In this document: positions 36,515-46,745 of the stretch, in pieces
Position numbering within the stretch: the first letter of the stretch is position 1
How the letters are laid out: every line of letters starts with the position of its first letter
NCBI GenBank assembly: GCA_036320915.1
Contig: JAXBDG010000008.1
Span: forward strand, 2,108,001 to 2,172,000
Source: Linnemannia elongata
Taxonomy: Eukaryota; Mortierellomycota; Mortierellomycetes; Mortierellales; Mortierellaceae
Length of the DNA stretch: 64,000 nt
Direction of reading: 5' to 3'
Notes under the pieces: generated by a model
The model's database searches: none
What the model was told of the DNA's origin: nothing
What the model saw: only the letters and a program-made list of their open reading frames with translations
Program-made: the position numbers and the translations under genes

Positions 36515-37203
36515 TTTGCGATTTATTTCTCTAGTTAACAACTCCAGGAGGCATTCAAAAGAATAAAAAGGGCACTATCAAGTGAAACCTCCCAGTAATC
36601 ATAGACCTAGTCGCTGTCCCTGAGTCCAAAGCTCGGCAGGCTCAGCGCAACAATCACTCGCCTTCTCAGGCTGGGACGGAAGAAAATAAACTATTCGCAC
36701 ACCCGCATGAAGGGGATCCTTTCCATCCTCTCCATCAACGACAACTGCCTCCTTCCTAATTGACTCTCTATCAAATGTGCATCTGCAGCGGTGGGATCGA
36801 AAGACGGGTTCGGACAATGCCCATCCTCATGTGCGGCTAGCGAAGCGCCGCAGGGACAAAAACCAGCTCGGTTGATATAGCCATAATCATTGCTCCAATC
36901 CCTTCGAGGGCCAGTGTACTTGGATGTCTTGTCTTTGGTAGTGATACCTTGCGCCTGCTCCCATGCAATCGTCTCCGAACACGAGGTTTCCAGATCAGCT
37001 CCGAGGCCTGTGCCTCCAGGTAACCAACAAACTTGTACAGGACCGTCTGTGCAATCGACTTTGGGGACCGGAAGTCTGACGACCACTCAGACAGCATGCT
37101 CTTGGGGGTGATGCCTCGCAGTAGGTCCGAGACGTGCCATTTTGGGTCCAGGTCGCGATCGGGGACCGGCAGGCCCCGGTAAACCGATTGAGCGCCGCCG
37201 ATA
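36475..37203 (-). mobile_element. LINE copy 2 (5'-truncated) with poly(A) tail
   Basis: It starts at its 3' end with a poly(T) run (about 36475-36512, a poly(A) tail on the minus strand). It encodes the C-terminal end of the LINE ORF in broken form, including the FCPCGASLAAHEDGHC zinc-finger-like motif near 36790-36860. It is cut at 37203 in the middle of sequence present in copy 3 near 37914. 5' truncation plus an A-tail in the same orientation as the other copies is what target-primed reverse transcription produces. Confidence 0.75.
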
Positions 37204-39265
37204 GATTTTTTTTTTTTTGCGATTTTTTTTTTTTCGTACACAATTTTATTTCTCTGAAGAATAGAACAAAGGAGGCATTTGGAAGTAAAGGGAACTACAG
37301 ACCAAACTCTTCAGTGAACCATCCGTCAGTCACAGTCCGGTCCGAAACCTGGCTCTGCGCAACAATTGTAGCTGCTCTTCACAGCAATAACGGAAGAAAA
37401 TAGAACTAAATACGAATGAAGGGGACTCTTCCCATCCTCTCCATCAATGACAACTTTCTCCTTCCCAACAAACTTTCCAACAGCCGCTCGTCAGCTGCGC
37501 GTGGTTCCTTGGTCGCTCCAGGGCAGATCCGATCCTCATGTGTGGCTAGCGAAGCGCCACACGGGCAGAAACCATCACGCGTGATGTAACCATATCCTTG
37601 ACTCCAGTCGCCACGGGGGCCTGTGTATTTTGATGTTTTGTCCTTGGCTGAGATGCCCTGGGTCTGCTCCCACGCGATCGTCGCGGAGCATCGGGGTTTT
37701 CAGATCCTCTCTGAGGCCTGCGTCTCCAGATAGCAAACAAATTTGTGGAGAACCGTCTTGGCAATGGACTGTGGGGTTCTGAAGACCGCGCACCATTCGG
37801 TCAACATGCTCTTGGGGGTGATGCCGCGGAGTAAGTCCGATACGTTCCATCTGGGGTTCTCCTCACGATCGGGAGCAGGGCTACCGCTGTGCACGGCTCG
37901 AGCTCCACCGATAGAGGAGAATCCTTGCACATGCTCCGCATCTCGGGGGGACCGCCAGTATACAGGTACTGGCCTCGGGGCCGGACGACCGTTATCCACC
38001 GCGCGTCTGTGTTCTCGATTCCTGGGTGCATTGTAGCTGTTTGTCGCCTGTACACCCCACTCGTCGATCTTGCCCATAGCCTCCTTCCAGATCGTAGTGG
38101 TAGTTTCAGCTGCCGAGGCACAGTTCCAGACATGTTCGTTATCCTCCTTCTCGAGTTCGCATCGTCGGCAAAAGCATGTTGGGTACAGATTGGGCTTGCG
38201 GGCCTGCATGGAGTTCAGGGTGGGCAACATCCCATGCAGCTTTTTGATGTGGTGTGTCCGTTGATGGGAGTCTTTGCTGTTGCTGTAAAAGGTGAAGACT
38301 GCTCGCCTGTCGTGAACATGAGCCAAGGTCGAGGTCCACTCCACGTCGTCAATGTCAGGGATCGCCCTCTTCACCCGTCTCTGCGACATCCAGGCCTGGT
38401 GGTGACGGATTGTCGTTTGTTGTTTGAGGAGCTGTCGTAGATCGATTTCAACAAGCTCGCCGTAGCACTGTGCAAAGCTCGTGATGTCCGTCTGCTGCGT
38501 GAGATCCACTGTCAAGGGTACCGCAACACTTTGTGCTGCCGCCTTTGCCGCCTGGTCCGCCAGCTCGTTACCGTGATTGTTATTATGTCCCTTAATCCAT
38601 ACCACCTCAACCCCACCTGGCCGAGATTCCACAACCTGCCATAGCACCGCCCAAATACCCGCATATGTGCTCCTGAATCGTTTCCTCGGTAAGGCATCCC
38701 GACGATTCTTCACTAGACGTTGATACTTGTCCACCACCGACTCGTTGTCTAATTTGACCACAATGTCCTGTTCCGGAGGTGCTGACACGACTGCAACTAG
38801 AAGTCCCATGAGCTCAGACTTGGCTGAGGACGCATGACCGTCCGTTCGTCCTTGTACTGTTAGGGGACTGTCCTGAGTGAGGTCCACTACTCCAAAAGCC
38901 AGTGACACTTCCGATGTTCCTGAATTCAGTAGAGATCCGTCAGAGTATATAACTCGATGGGTGGAGTTGTTAACTGTTGTGTCCTGGATCGCGCGTATGG
39001 ACGCCGCCTCTGTTAGGGATAGGCAAAGTGGGCCGATCTGTGTGGTGAGAGAACTTGCTATCAACGGTGGCTGAACATGATGGCATTCTTGCAGGGGAAA
39101 ACTGACACTTGCATCGAAGGCGCGTTTACGACGTGGTGTCGTCTCCTTGAGGCTAGACCGTACCTCCTTTAAGCGAGAGGTAATTAGTTGATGCTGTTGA
39201 CGGAGCTGCAGTGCCCTGGCTCGAAGGGGTTCCCGCCGAGAGTCCTCTGCTTTCCTGACAAGTCT

Positions 39266-39671
39266 TTTTTTTTTTTTTTTTTTTTTGTACACAATTTTAT
39301 TTCTCTGACAAACAGAACAAAGGAGGCATTTGGAAGTAAAGGGGACTACAGACCAAACTCTTCAGTGAACCATCCGTCAGTCACAGTCCGGTCCGGGACC
39401 TGGCTCTGCGCAACAATTGTCGCTGCTCTTCACAGCAATAACGGAAGAAAATAAAACTATATACGGATGAAGGGGATTCTTCCCATCCTCTCCATCAATG
39501 TTAACCTCCTTCTTCCCAACAAGCTGTCTAACAGCCGTTCATCAGCTGCTCGTGGATTCTTGGTCGCTCCAGGGCATGTCCGATCCTCATGTGTGGCTAA
39601 CGAAGCGCCACACGGGCAGAAACCATCGTGCGTGATGTAACCATATCCTTGACTCCAGTCACCACGAGGAC
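39266..39671 (-). mobile_element. LINE copy 4 (5'-truncated, ~385 bp plus A-tail) with perfect 14-bp TSD
   Basis: The poly(T) run after 39265 and the sequence to 39671 match the last ~385 bp of copy 3 almost base for base (about 95% by eye), including the HEDRTC zinc motif. It is bounded by the identical 14-mer TTCCTGACAAGTCT at 39252-39265 and 39672-39685. That is a clear target-site duplication and shows the copy landed inside older LINE sequence. Confidence 0.85.
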
Positions 39672-39692
39672 TTCCTGACAAGTCTGGTCTCT

Positions 39693-39740
39693 TTTTTTTT
39701 TTTTTTTTTTTTTTTCGTACACAATTTTATTTCTCTGACA
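39693..39740 (-). mobile_element. LINE copy 5: only ~25 nt of the 3' end plus A-tail, with 13-bp TSD
   Basis: A T run at 39693-39715 is followed by 25 nt identical to the terminal CGTACACAATTTTATTTC-type end of the other copies. The flanks are the identical 13-mer AAGTCTGGTCTCT at 39680-39692 and 39741-39753. This is an extreme 5' truncation that still carries both hallmarks of target-primed integration. Confidence 0.82.
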
Positions 39741-39887
39741 AAGTCTGGTCTCTAGATCCGCTCGAAGTTTTTTTTTTTTTGCGATTTTTGGACGCCGGTC
39801 GCTCCCTAAATGCAAGGCGCACAGTTATGATTTAGTATAAATAAATCAGAAAATATTCCCTCTTTATCGACAAAATTTGCTCTTATC

Positions 39888-39960
39888 GGGGATCTAGCTC
39901 AAATGGTAGAGCGCTCGCTTAGCATGCGAGAGGCACTGGGATCGATGCCCAGGTTCTCCA
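39888..39960 (+). tRNA. tRNA-Ala (anticodon AGC)
   Basis: The sequence is 73 nt and folds as a cloverleaf. The anticodon stem is CTCGC/GCGAG, with loop TTAGCAT and anticodon AGC at 39921-39923. The D arm is TAGCTC..TGGTAGAGC, and the T stem is CTGGG/CCCAG with loop ATCGATG. The acceptor stem GGGGATC pairs with GTTCTCC, followed by discriminator A73. The G3-U70 pair, the alanine identity element, is present. One U-U mismatch is seen at position 6-67. No intron; CCA is not fully encoded. It decodes GCU/GCC as inosine-34. Confidence 0.93.
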
Positions 39961-40472
39961 ATAATCTTTTGTGATTTTGGTCCAATCTCTACGCGTTCTG
40001 GATTATTTATTTTTTTTTTTTCGAGTAGGGGCCAAGCACGCTCCTTTTTTTTTTTGTTTGTTTGTACCGTACAAGAAGGCACGCGTTTATTTGTTCTTAC
40101 ACTCTCATGTTGCCGCAACAACTTGTCTGTCTTTCTTTTGTTCGCTCTGAAATACGCTCTCGTTTATTCACATGTCATCATACAGAATTGGAGCGCACCA
40201 GTTTTAGTGAAAAACGGTCAGACCTCCTTGAGATGAGAGAGGGTTTCCAATCGGTTTCTTTTTATTCAAGATTAATTGAAAAGTAGGGAACGTCAATGAC
40301 AAGGGTCGCTTCGACATTTGTATAGATACAAGGGTTGGATACAGCAGGAGGAGGGAGGGGAGGCAGTAGATACACACTAATAATTAGATGGGGGAAGTTG
40401 ATGTAAGGAAGCAAAAGAATGAAACTACTGCTGGGTTTCTCATTTTTTTTTTTAAAAAAATGACTGAGAAAC
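39961..40472. other. Spacer between tRNA-Ala and the GPI-like gene
   Basis: T runs near 40009-40021 and 40045-40056 follow the tRNA; neither directly abuts the tRNA 3' end. Downstream is the 3' region of the gene at 40473-40850. No gene seen. Confidence 0.45.
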
Positions 40473-40850
40473 TTAGAAGAACTGGGCGAGGGCAGCAACA
40501 CCACCCATAGCCATCATAGCCTTAACAGGGGCCTGGATTGCATTTCCAGCGTTTCGGTTAGTAGGGGTACCCGAAGGGGCAACAGTGGTAGAAATGACAG
40601 TAGGGACGCCGAGAGTGATGGTGGTGGCAGGGATGGTGATCGTAATGGTTGAGCTCTCAGTGGCGGTGGCGATGCCTGTAGAGGTCTCGGAGGAGCTGGA
40701 GCTGGAGCTGGAGGTTGCGGAAGAGGTGGAGGATGTGGTGGTGCTTGTTCCAGTGAGGGTCACGGTAATGACGGAGGTTGTCTTCTGGGCTGAGGCGGTT
40801 CCGAGGGCCATGATGGCGGCGGCGAGGACGGAGGTGGTGGTGAACTTCAT
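40473..40850 (-). CDS. Small Ser/Thr-rich secreted, probably GPI-anchored surface protein
   Basis: This is an intronless gene of 125 residues. The N-terminus is a classical signal peptide (MKFTTTSVLAAAIMALGTASA, cleavage likely after ASA at ~21). The mature part is almost entirely Ser, Thr, Val, Ile and Ala with short repeats (TITITIPATTITLG), a typical O-mannosylated stalk. The C-terminus has a small-residue patch (NAGNA) followed by a hydrophobic tail (AMMAMGGVAALAQFF) that fits a GPI attachment signal. No catalytic domain is present. Such small stalk proteins sit in the fungal cell wall or plasma membrane. A TATAAAACC box lies about 110 bp upstream on the minus strand. Confidence 0.8.
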   Translation of the reverse strand: MKFTTTSVLAAAIMALGTASAQKTTSVITVTLTGTSTTTSSTSSATSSSSSSSSETSTGIATATESSTITITIPATTITLGVPTVISTTVAPSGTPTNRNAGNAIQAPVKAMMAMGGVAALAQFF

Positions 40851-40954
40851 GGTTATATTAGATGTGTTAGTTGGTGTTGAGAGGTTGAGAGGTTGAGCAA
40901 GTTGCGTTAATGTGAGGAGAGAAGAGTGATAAAAGAAGAAGTGGTTGAAGAGTT

Positions 40955-40963
40955 GGTTTTATA
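40955..40963 (-). promoter_or_regulatory. TATA box of the GPI-like gene
   Basis: TATAAAACC on the minus strand, about 105-113 bp before the ATG at 40850, is placed as expected for a strong TATA-driven promoter. Confidence 0.5.
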
Positions 40964-43541
40964 CAAGAAAAAAAAGGGAATTGGCCAACGGTTCAGTTGA
41001 GGTCCCTGACTGTAATAAAAGGATAGATAGCGAAAAGGAAATGGACCGGGGTAGAGACGAGTGATAGGATAAATGTCATGCAGGCATCATTAATCATCTC
41101 ATCCATGGTCGTCTTACACGACTCCATGCTATCCTTCCATCCCACAGTCCAAGCCCGTCCTAGTGGCTCCTAGCGTCCCTCACTGGGTCCAAAACCTCTC
41201 ATTAACTCAAAAGACCCTGAAAATGGACCGAAAAGTAAAATAGATATTGAGTCTGGAGCTCATCATTCATGCAAAAGGTAGGCAAGGCCCAAGGGGTATT
41301 GAGCAAAAATACAAAGCAAAAAGAGAAACAGATTATCGATGTTGAGCCAATGCAATAACGGAAGAGGCACCGGCCAGTTTAGGCGCGTGAGAGTAATAGA
41401 ACTCTTTCGTAGAAGTGTCGTCAGAGTTTATCTGGCTTTACCCTTATCCCGCCCTTCCTTCCCCCTAGGCCAAGTTCGTCTGGGCAAAAAGTACGCCTTC
41501 TTTCCCATGGACGCGTCCAAAAATTGATTAGTGTTTGAAGTGAAAAGGAGGATAAATAGAATAAAGCGACGAAGGAGAGGAAACCCTATTCTTAGACAAG
41601 CCAAAGAAGTGTGTAAACACACAATAATAATTGGCATTTATGGCATCGATAGACCAGCATCGACCGAAACTATGGCAATGATAGACAGGGACAAATGCAA
41701 CCATGCGCAGAAAGAAGAGCGATAAGGGCATTAAAGGTGCAGAAATAAGGCACTCCAGGCACAATAATTGCTTTAATCTCTCATATGTATCCTCGCATTG
41801 GTGCATGGGTCTAGTGAAGGCGATATTTATTAGCATTAGCACATAGCCCTTCGTTTTCTTTCGCCTCGATCGTGTTTTTCATTTGATTTGTTGCTTATTG
41901 TGCTTGGCAACCTAGGCAATGCTGCAGTCATTGCACCCACCAATCTAAACTCCTACGCTGGCACTTGTTCCAGTACCAATATCGCAATACGCCAATCGTC
42001 CATCTTTGTTGTCCTGTCAGCCGAGTCTGCAAGAGAGAGGGCGAGTCGCGTCGTTTTATTCTACGGGACACGTATAACGAGTAATGAAGTGGCGTATGGG
42101 CAAGACAAAGCAGGGTGATCCCGTAGCCGCTTCTTCGGGCGATACTATGCCGTGACCACACCCGTAGACGCTGTCCCAAACACTCACGCACACGGGAGAA
42201 AGAGCACAGAGGGTGCTGATCGTCATAAAGCAAAAACTAGAGTTTGATTTGGATCTTGTTGCTGCTCTGCATGTCCATGTTCCTTTCTCATGTCTCTTTC
42301 TAGACAGCCACCAAGTTGACACGCGCCACAGGGAAGGGATCAAGTTTTGACAGGACGAACAAGGATGTGCATGTCTGCATCAAAGGGGAGGCAAAGAGAC
42401 TATGGAGCATGCCATCCTTTCTGATCCGTCGATTAGGGCTACAAGCGTGGACCATGTGTTCGTTCCCTTTTGTTGTTTTCCCTGTTATTCACCGCAAAGC
42501 GTATCATTTGGTCATTCGGGCGTTTGTTTGTTTACGATATCGATGTCGACATCAATGTTCTCGGGGATTATTCTCCTGCGTTGTACTATCTGTTTCTCTT
42601 CTTCTTTTCATGTCTGTTTCTCTTCTTCTTTTCTCTTCACTCTCCCCCCTTTCCTCTCCCACATAATCCACACCCCTCTCCATCCTCCTCCTACTTCTAA
42701 TACATCCGTCATGGCGACAGAACGACCTGCCATGCTAATATCAACCCGTTCGTCAGGTCCCTCTGACGGACCGGATCGTACTGCTACTCCTTCTCCTGTA
42801 AGACTCAATTCTTTCGATTCCAGACTGGGCTGCCCTCCTTTCTCCTCCTCACTCTACAGCCAGCACGGATTGTCAGGAAGGAAGTGTAAACGACGAAGAG
42901 GGTGGCTGTGTTGGCTTTACTTTCTCTCACATGAGCCTGTTTTGTCTGAATGAACATGAGGCAGCGAATGAGTCGTTGGACGATTGAGTGTGTTTCATGT
43001 TCATGGGGGGAGTTTTGTTCATGGCTATGATGTAGCATGCAAGAATGAGGAAAGTGGACGTTCACTATACAGGCTGCAGCCTGGCCTTGGACTGAAACGT
43101 GTGACCGGTCCATGACGAACAACTTGAGCCGTTCTCAGATTTACTTGGACATTTGCCTTCATTTACGTCTTTTCTGTTCTCGACTTTGCCTTCTCTCCTC
43201 TTCTCTCTGTCACACGCCACTTCGCTTCCTGTCACTTTCTCCCTCTCTTTCTTGCCCCAGCTGCTCCATACCTTAACACTTGTCAGCCCCCCCCTTGTCA
43301 CTCTTTCTCTCTTTTCGCCCCTTTTTCTCTGCGGACCTGCATATCATTCACTCGCTCACTCAACAATCGACACCTCAAACCACAATAGGGTGCTTCCTCA
43401 TTCTACGCCAAGGATCGTCGTCTCTCTACCCTGCCTTCCCCACCACTCTCGCCACAAGACTCTACTCAATACTTCAACTCTTTCCTTCCCTTGTCCTTGA
43501 ACACTATACAACAAGACAACCACGACAGCAGCACCGTCGAT
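40964..43541. other. Intergenic, no supported gene
   Basis: Mostly featureless. From about 42590 a C/T-rich tract leads to an ATG at 42711 with an 81-codon open frame (MATERPAMLIS.., a possible GTAAGA donor after PSP), which I cannot support as a gene. From about 43150 the sequence is the C/T-rich leader of the coiled-coil gene. Confidence 0.4.
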
Positions 43542-43757
43542 ATGACTGAACCCAAAAACGTTCCTCTCGATCTGCAGGACAAGCAGCTGCAACAAGACAT
43601 GCACATGCACAATGACCACGAGACAAATACCGTTACTACTCCTGTTAAAACAACTCTCACCAGTAGCAGCAAGAATCTATCCTCACAACCTATACTGCCG
43701 AGCCAACTCAGGAAACACCACGAGAGTATGAAGTTGCTGGGAAAGATGACTCAACAA

Positions 43758-43791
<34 letters not shown>

Positions 43792-45266
43792 CACATTCTT
43801 TACAGCAATCACACCAGCAGGAGAACCAAGTCCAAGAACAACTCCCACCACCCCCACAGACCGATCTGGGTGACTCCAGTCAACGGAGACAGCCTCTGCA
43901 CGATTCTGACGCCTCGGGGTCTCCTCTCTCCTTGCCTCCACTGCCACCAGCGTCGCAACCAACGGATCAAAATGTCCAGACCAAGACAATGGACAAGGAC
44001 GTGCATACACCTCCATCGAGTATCAAAAAGGCTCGATTTGAGGACGCAATCTTATCACCGAATTTGCCGGGCGAAAACTCTGAAGATGAGGATCACGAAA
44101 GCCAGGGAACAGAGTCACCGATAGAGATGTCTTCTCCTTCGTATCATTCTTCAGGAGCTCTGATCCGTGCCAAGTCTTTCAGTATGTTCGAGTCAAGCAG
44201 CCATTCTCTCATGGGAGGTGGAGGTCGACACTACCAGCCATACTCGAACAGGAATAGCTTCATGAACCCCTACTATAACGCCAGCATGGACTTTCCAGAG
44301 ATTGTGATTCCGACTCGAGACTGGATCAAGATGCAGACGCGGATCAATTCGCTGGAGACAGAGATTGTCCATGTCACTCGGACAAACCAGCTGCTAAACC
44401 AGGAGCTCGACAAAGTCAGTGGGCACTTACAGAGGCTGACGAGCGAAAATGGCGAAGGATGGCGAAAGGAGTATGAGTTCCTTGTTCAACAGGTCGACTT
44501 GATGCACCGACAGCTCCAGATCGCTCATAGCCAGAGTTCGTTCGAAGCAGAGGGAAATGGACACCAGGGACAGCTTGTGCGAGGACAACCAGAAATGACC
44601 AGAAAGCTCCATGCGGAAGTCAAGGACCTTACAGCATCACTCAAGAGTTGGCAGACAGCCTTCCAACAAGCCGACGAGAAGTACCGTCGCAAGTGTGGTA
44701 TGCTTCATTCGTCTTTGTCCATAATGCATTCATTGCTCATTTAATTGCCCTGTACATCAAATGGCTGCAGCCCGCTAACTGCATTATGTCATTGATTTAT
44801 TTTTTCTGGTCTTGGCGCATGCGTGGGGCACATGAAAATAGATGGCGAGCGGGAACTCAAGCAGACGTTACGAGAGCGGGAAATCCAACTATCAAGCCTT
44901 GTTGAGAAGCTGTCTGGATACGAGAACGAGTTCAAAAAGTCAATGTCAAACTATGAGCAGCTGGCGCGGTTGACTTCCGAACTGGAGGCACTGGACGGCA
45001 AGAGGAAGCTGGCAGAGGGCGACAGAAGTATAGTGACTACAGCATCCATGTCGACCTCTACATCTACTTTGGCACAGTCATCATCGTCAACACAACCATC
45101 AACGACGGCGACCATTGCACATATATACCCTGTCAATAAGCAGTCCGGGATGCCAGGACACTTCCCGGATACGAATTCTCAGCGCCAACCTGCCCCCAGC
45201 ACAGATCATCTCACAGTGTCAATCCTGTCCTGGGCTGCTCTCCTCGCCACTTATATCCTCTCATAA
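43542..45266 (+). CDS. Polyglutamine/coiled-coil protein with hydrophobic C-terminal tail
   Basis: Two exons (43542-44697 and 44842-45266; donor GTATGC, acceptor ATAG) close in frame to 526 residues. The first ~250 residues are Gln/Ser/Pro-rich and look disordered, with a (CAA)n-coded run of about 12 Gln near 43757-43790. Residues ~260-460 are helical and coiled-coil-like (WIKMQTRINSLETEIVHVTR, LLNQELDKVSGHLQRL, ELKQTLREREIQLSSLVEKL). A Ser/Thr-rich spacer follows, and the protein ends in a hydrophobic stretch SILSWAALLATYILS right before the stop, which could be a tail anchor. I do not recognise the family. The ATG at 43542 is chosen because no in-frame ATG lies upstream in the leader. Function unknown. 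Confidence 0.7.
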
Positions 45267-45399
45267 CTACCCGACCATAATACACAGATATAATATCCAA
45301 CAACAAAAAATAAATTGTCCAATCGAAGAGTGGTAGACATGCATGGAGAACTTCATTCCTCTCATCCATGTTTACTTTTATGTGCAATGAACAGCCAAG

Positions 45400-45540
45400 G
45401 TAACAGCCCTTGTTCAAGGAGTAAAAGTAGCAAAAGTAGCCTACGTAGCAAAGAGAACTTTTGGTCGTTCGTTGTTCATGCATTACTCTTTTATCCTTTT
45501 ACATGTACCGGCGATCGTTTGACATGAGAGGCGACATGTA
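45400..45540 (+). repeat. Dispersed repeat, partial copy A
   Basis: This contains CCCTTGTTCAAGGAGTAAAAG and TCGTT..TGTTCATGCATTACTC followed by an ACATG motif, matching the core of copies B (46290) and C (48060). Downstream parts of B and C are not seen here. Confidence 0.45.
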
Positions 45541-46289
45541 ATAAGGACAACCATTACCCCCCTCTCCACTTCTTTTTATTCTATTTTTGTATACATGCCT
45601 CCTTCGTTGCTCACATTTGTGATTCTTGCCTTGGTCGCGCATACCTACAACTGATGTTCGATCAGTGGGTCCTGTTCACAGAGTAGATTTTTCTGTACCT
45701 GCATGGACAGACATTCTTCGTTTTTCTCTCTTTCTATTGTGTAGGATCAGATGTGAACACTTATTCCGGATGGGCGCACCGTCCTACTCTCGCGTTCAAC
45801 CAGATCCGCATTCATCTTCCTCCTCCTCCTCCTCGCCTTCAATCAGATACAAGTACCACTCGCCCCCCGGCTCCAGGTTCAGGTTCCCTCTGTTTGTTTT
45901 GACTTTCTCTTGTCGCCTTGGTTTCTCCGCTACGCGATGAGGGGCGCATGACGATATTTACAACATCTCGAATCGAGGTGCAGCATCTCTTTTTTAATTT
46001 TTTTTTCGTTGTTTCTCGTTTGATCAAAAAAAAAAAAAAAAAAAAAAAGAAAAAGCAACTTTGAACGAGTTCTTCGGCGCTTGTTTTATTCCACTTTTTT
46101 TTTTACGAGTTCCAGCCCCATTCACACCTTTGTTCTTACCCTAAAAAATAAAGCGAACGTCCTCTTAACAAGAGAAAAAAGGGTAGGCAAATGGTAGAAT
46201 ATAAATGAGCGAAGGAACGAATAAACCGTGGCAGGCAGAGGATCGTAAAACAATTGGAGCACTATCTCCCATTTGTGCGGCGAAATTGA

Positions 46290-46745
46290 GATGGATCTGT
46301 GAGCAACAACAGGGGCGAAGCCTTGTCCGAGAAACAAAGGCACAGTAATTACATCGACCATGATCGTTTGCTGTTCATGCATTACTCCTTCTTCCGTTGA
46401 CGTGTAAAACGTTGAAGAACTTTGAAATAAAAAGAGGACAGAGGTAAGGATGAGAACTACTATTGTCTTTCTTTTCTTCTTTTTCCCTTTTCCTTCCCCT
46501 CAAGTTCTTGTAAAGTATTTTGATCTCTTCTCAGCTTGGTCTCTGACCCGGTTGGGAGGAGGGCGCGAGCACACACTCAACACACATCAAACCAAGTACC
46601 GCCCTACATTATCCACAGCATCCACACCTTCGTCTTCGTCTTGGCCTTGGCTTTCACCTTCACCTCCATTTTCACCTTCACCTCCACTCCCACTTTCACC
46701 ACCAGTCCCATTCACCAATCAATATAATCAAGTTCTTCAACATGC
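46290..46745 (+). repeat. Dispersed repeat, copy B
   Basis: It shares with copy C, in the same order, a GCGAAGCCT-like block, GATCGTTTGCTGTTCATGCA, CCGTTGACGTGTAAAA, a CTCAACACAC block, and near the end CCATTCACCAATCAATATAA. Identity is about 70-75% by eye, so it is an old duplication. In copy C the repeat leads into a Ty3/gypsy RT fragment, so it may be untranslated or LTR-derived sequence of that element. Confidence 0.5.

Larger units (their letters stand above)
37204..39768 (-). mobile_element. LINE copy 3: longest copy, encodes RNase H and C-terminal zinc motifs
   Basis: A minus-strand frame from about 39262 to 37700 encodes about 520 residues of a non-LTR element ORF2 C-terminus. It shows an RNase H domain with the catalytic acids in order (IYSDGSLL, KSELMGLL, KLDNESVV, and ELADQAAKAA after KGHNNNHG), then a cysteine cluster CFCRRCELE..EHVWNC typical of the C-terminal zinc finger of such elements. 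The reverse transcriptase and endonuclease parts are absent (5'-truncated). A frame change near 37700 precedes the last zinc motif (near 37560). The 3' tail is A12-TCGC-A12 on the minus strand. Copies 4 and 5 are inserted within its 5' part, so the original 5' end is about 39768. Confidence 0.82.

Noticed and set aside
42711..42953. 81-codon frame starting MATERPAMLIS after a C/T-rich tract
   Set aside because: Leader-like sequence and a possible GTAAGA donor are suggestive, but no in-phase downstream exon could be found and the product is not recognised. It is noted only inside the intergenic entry.
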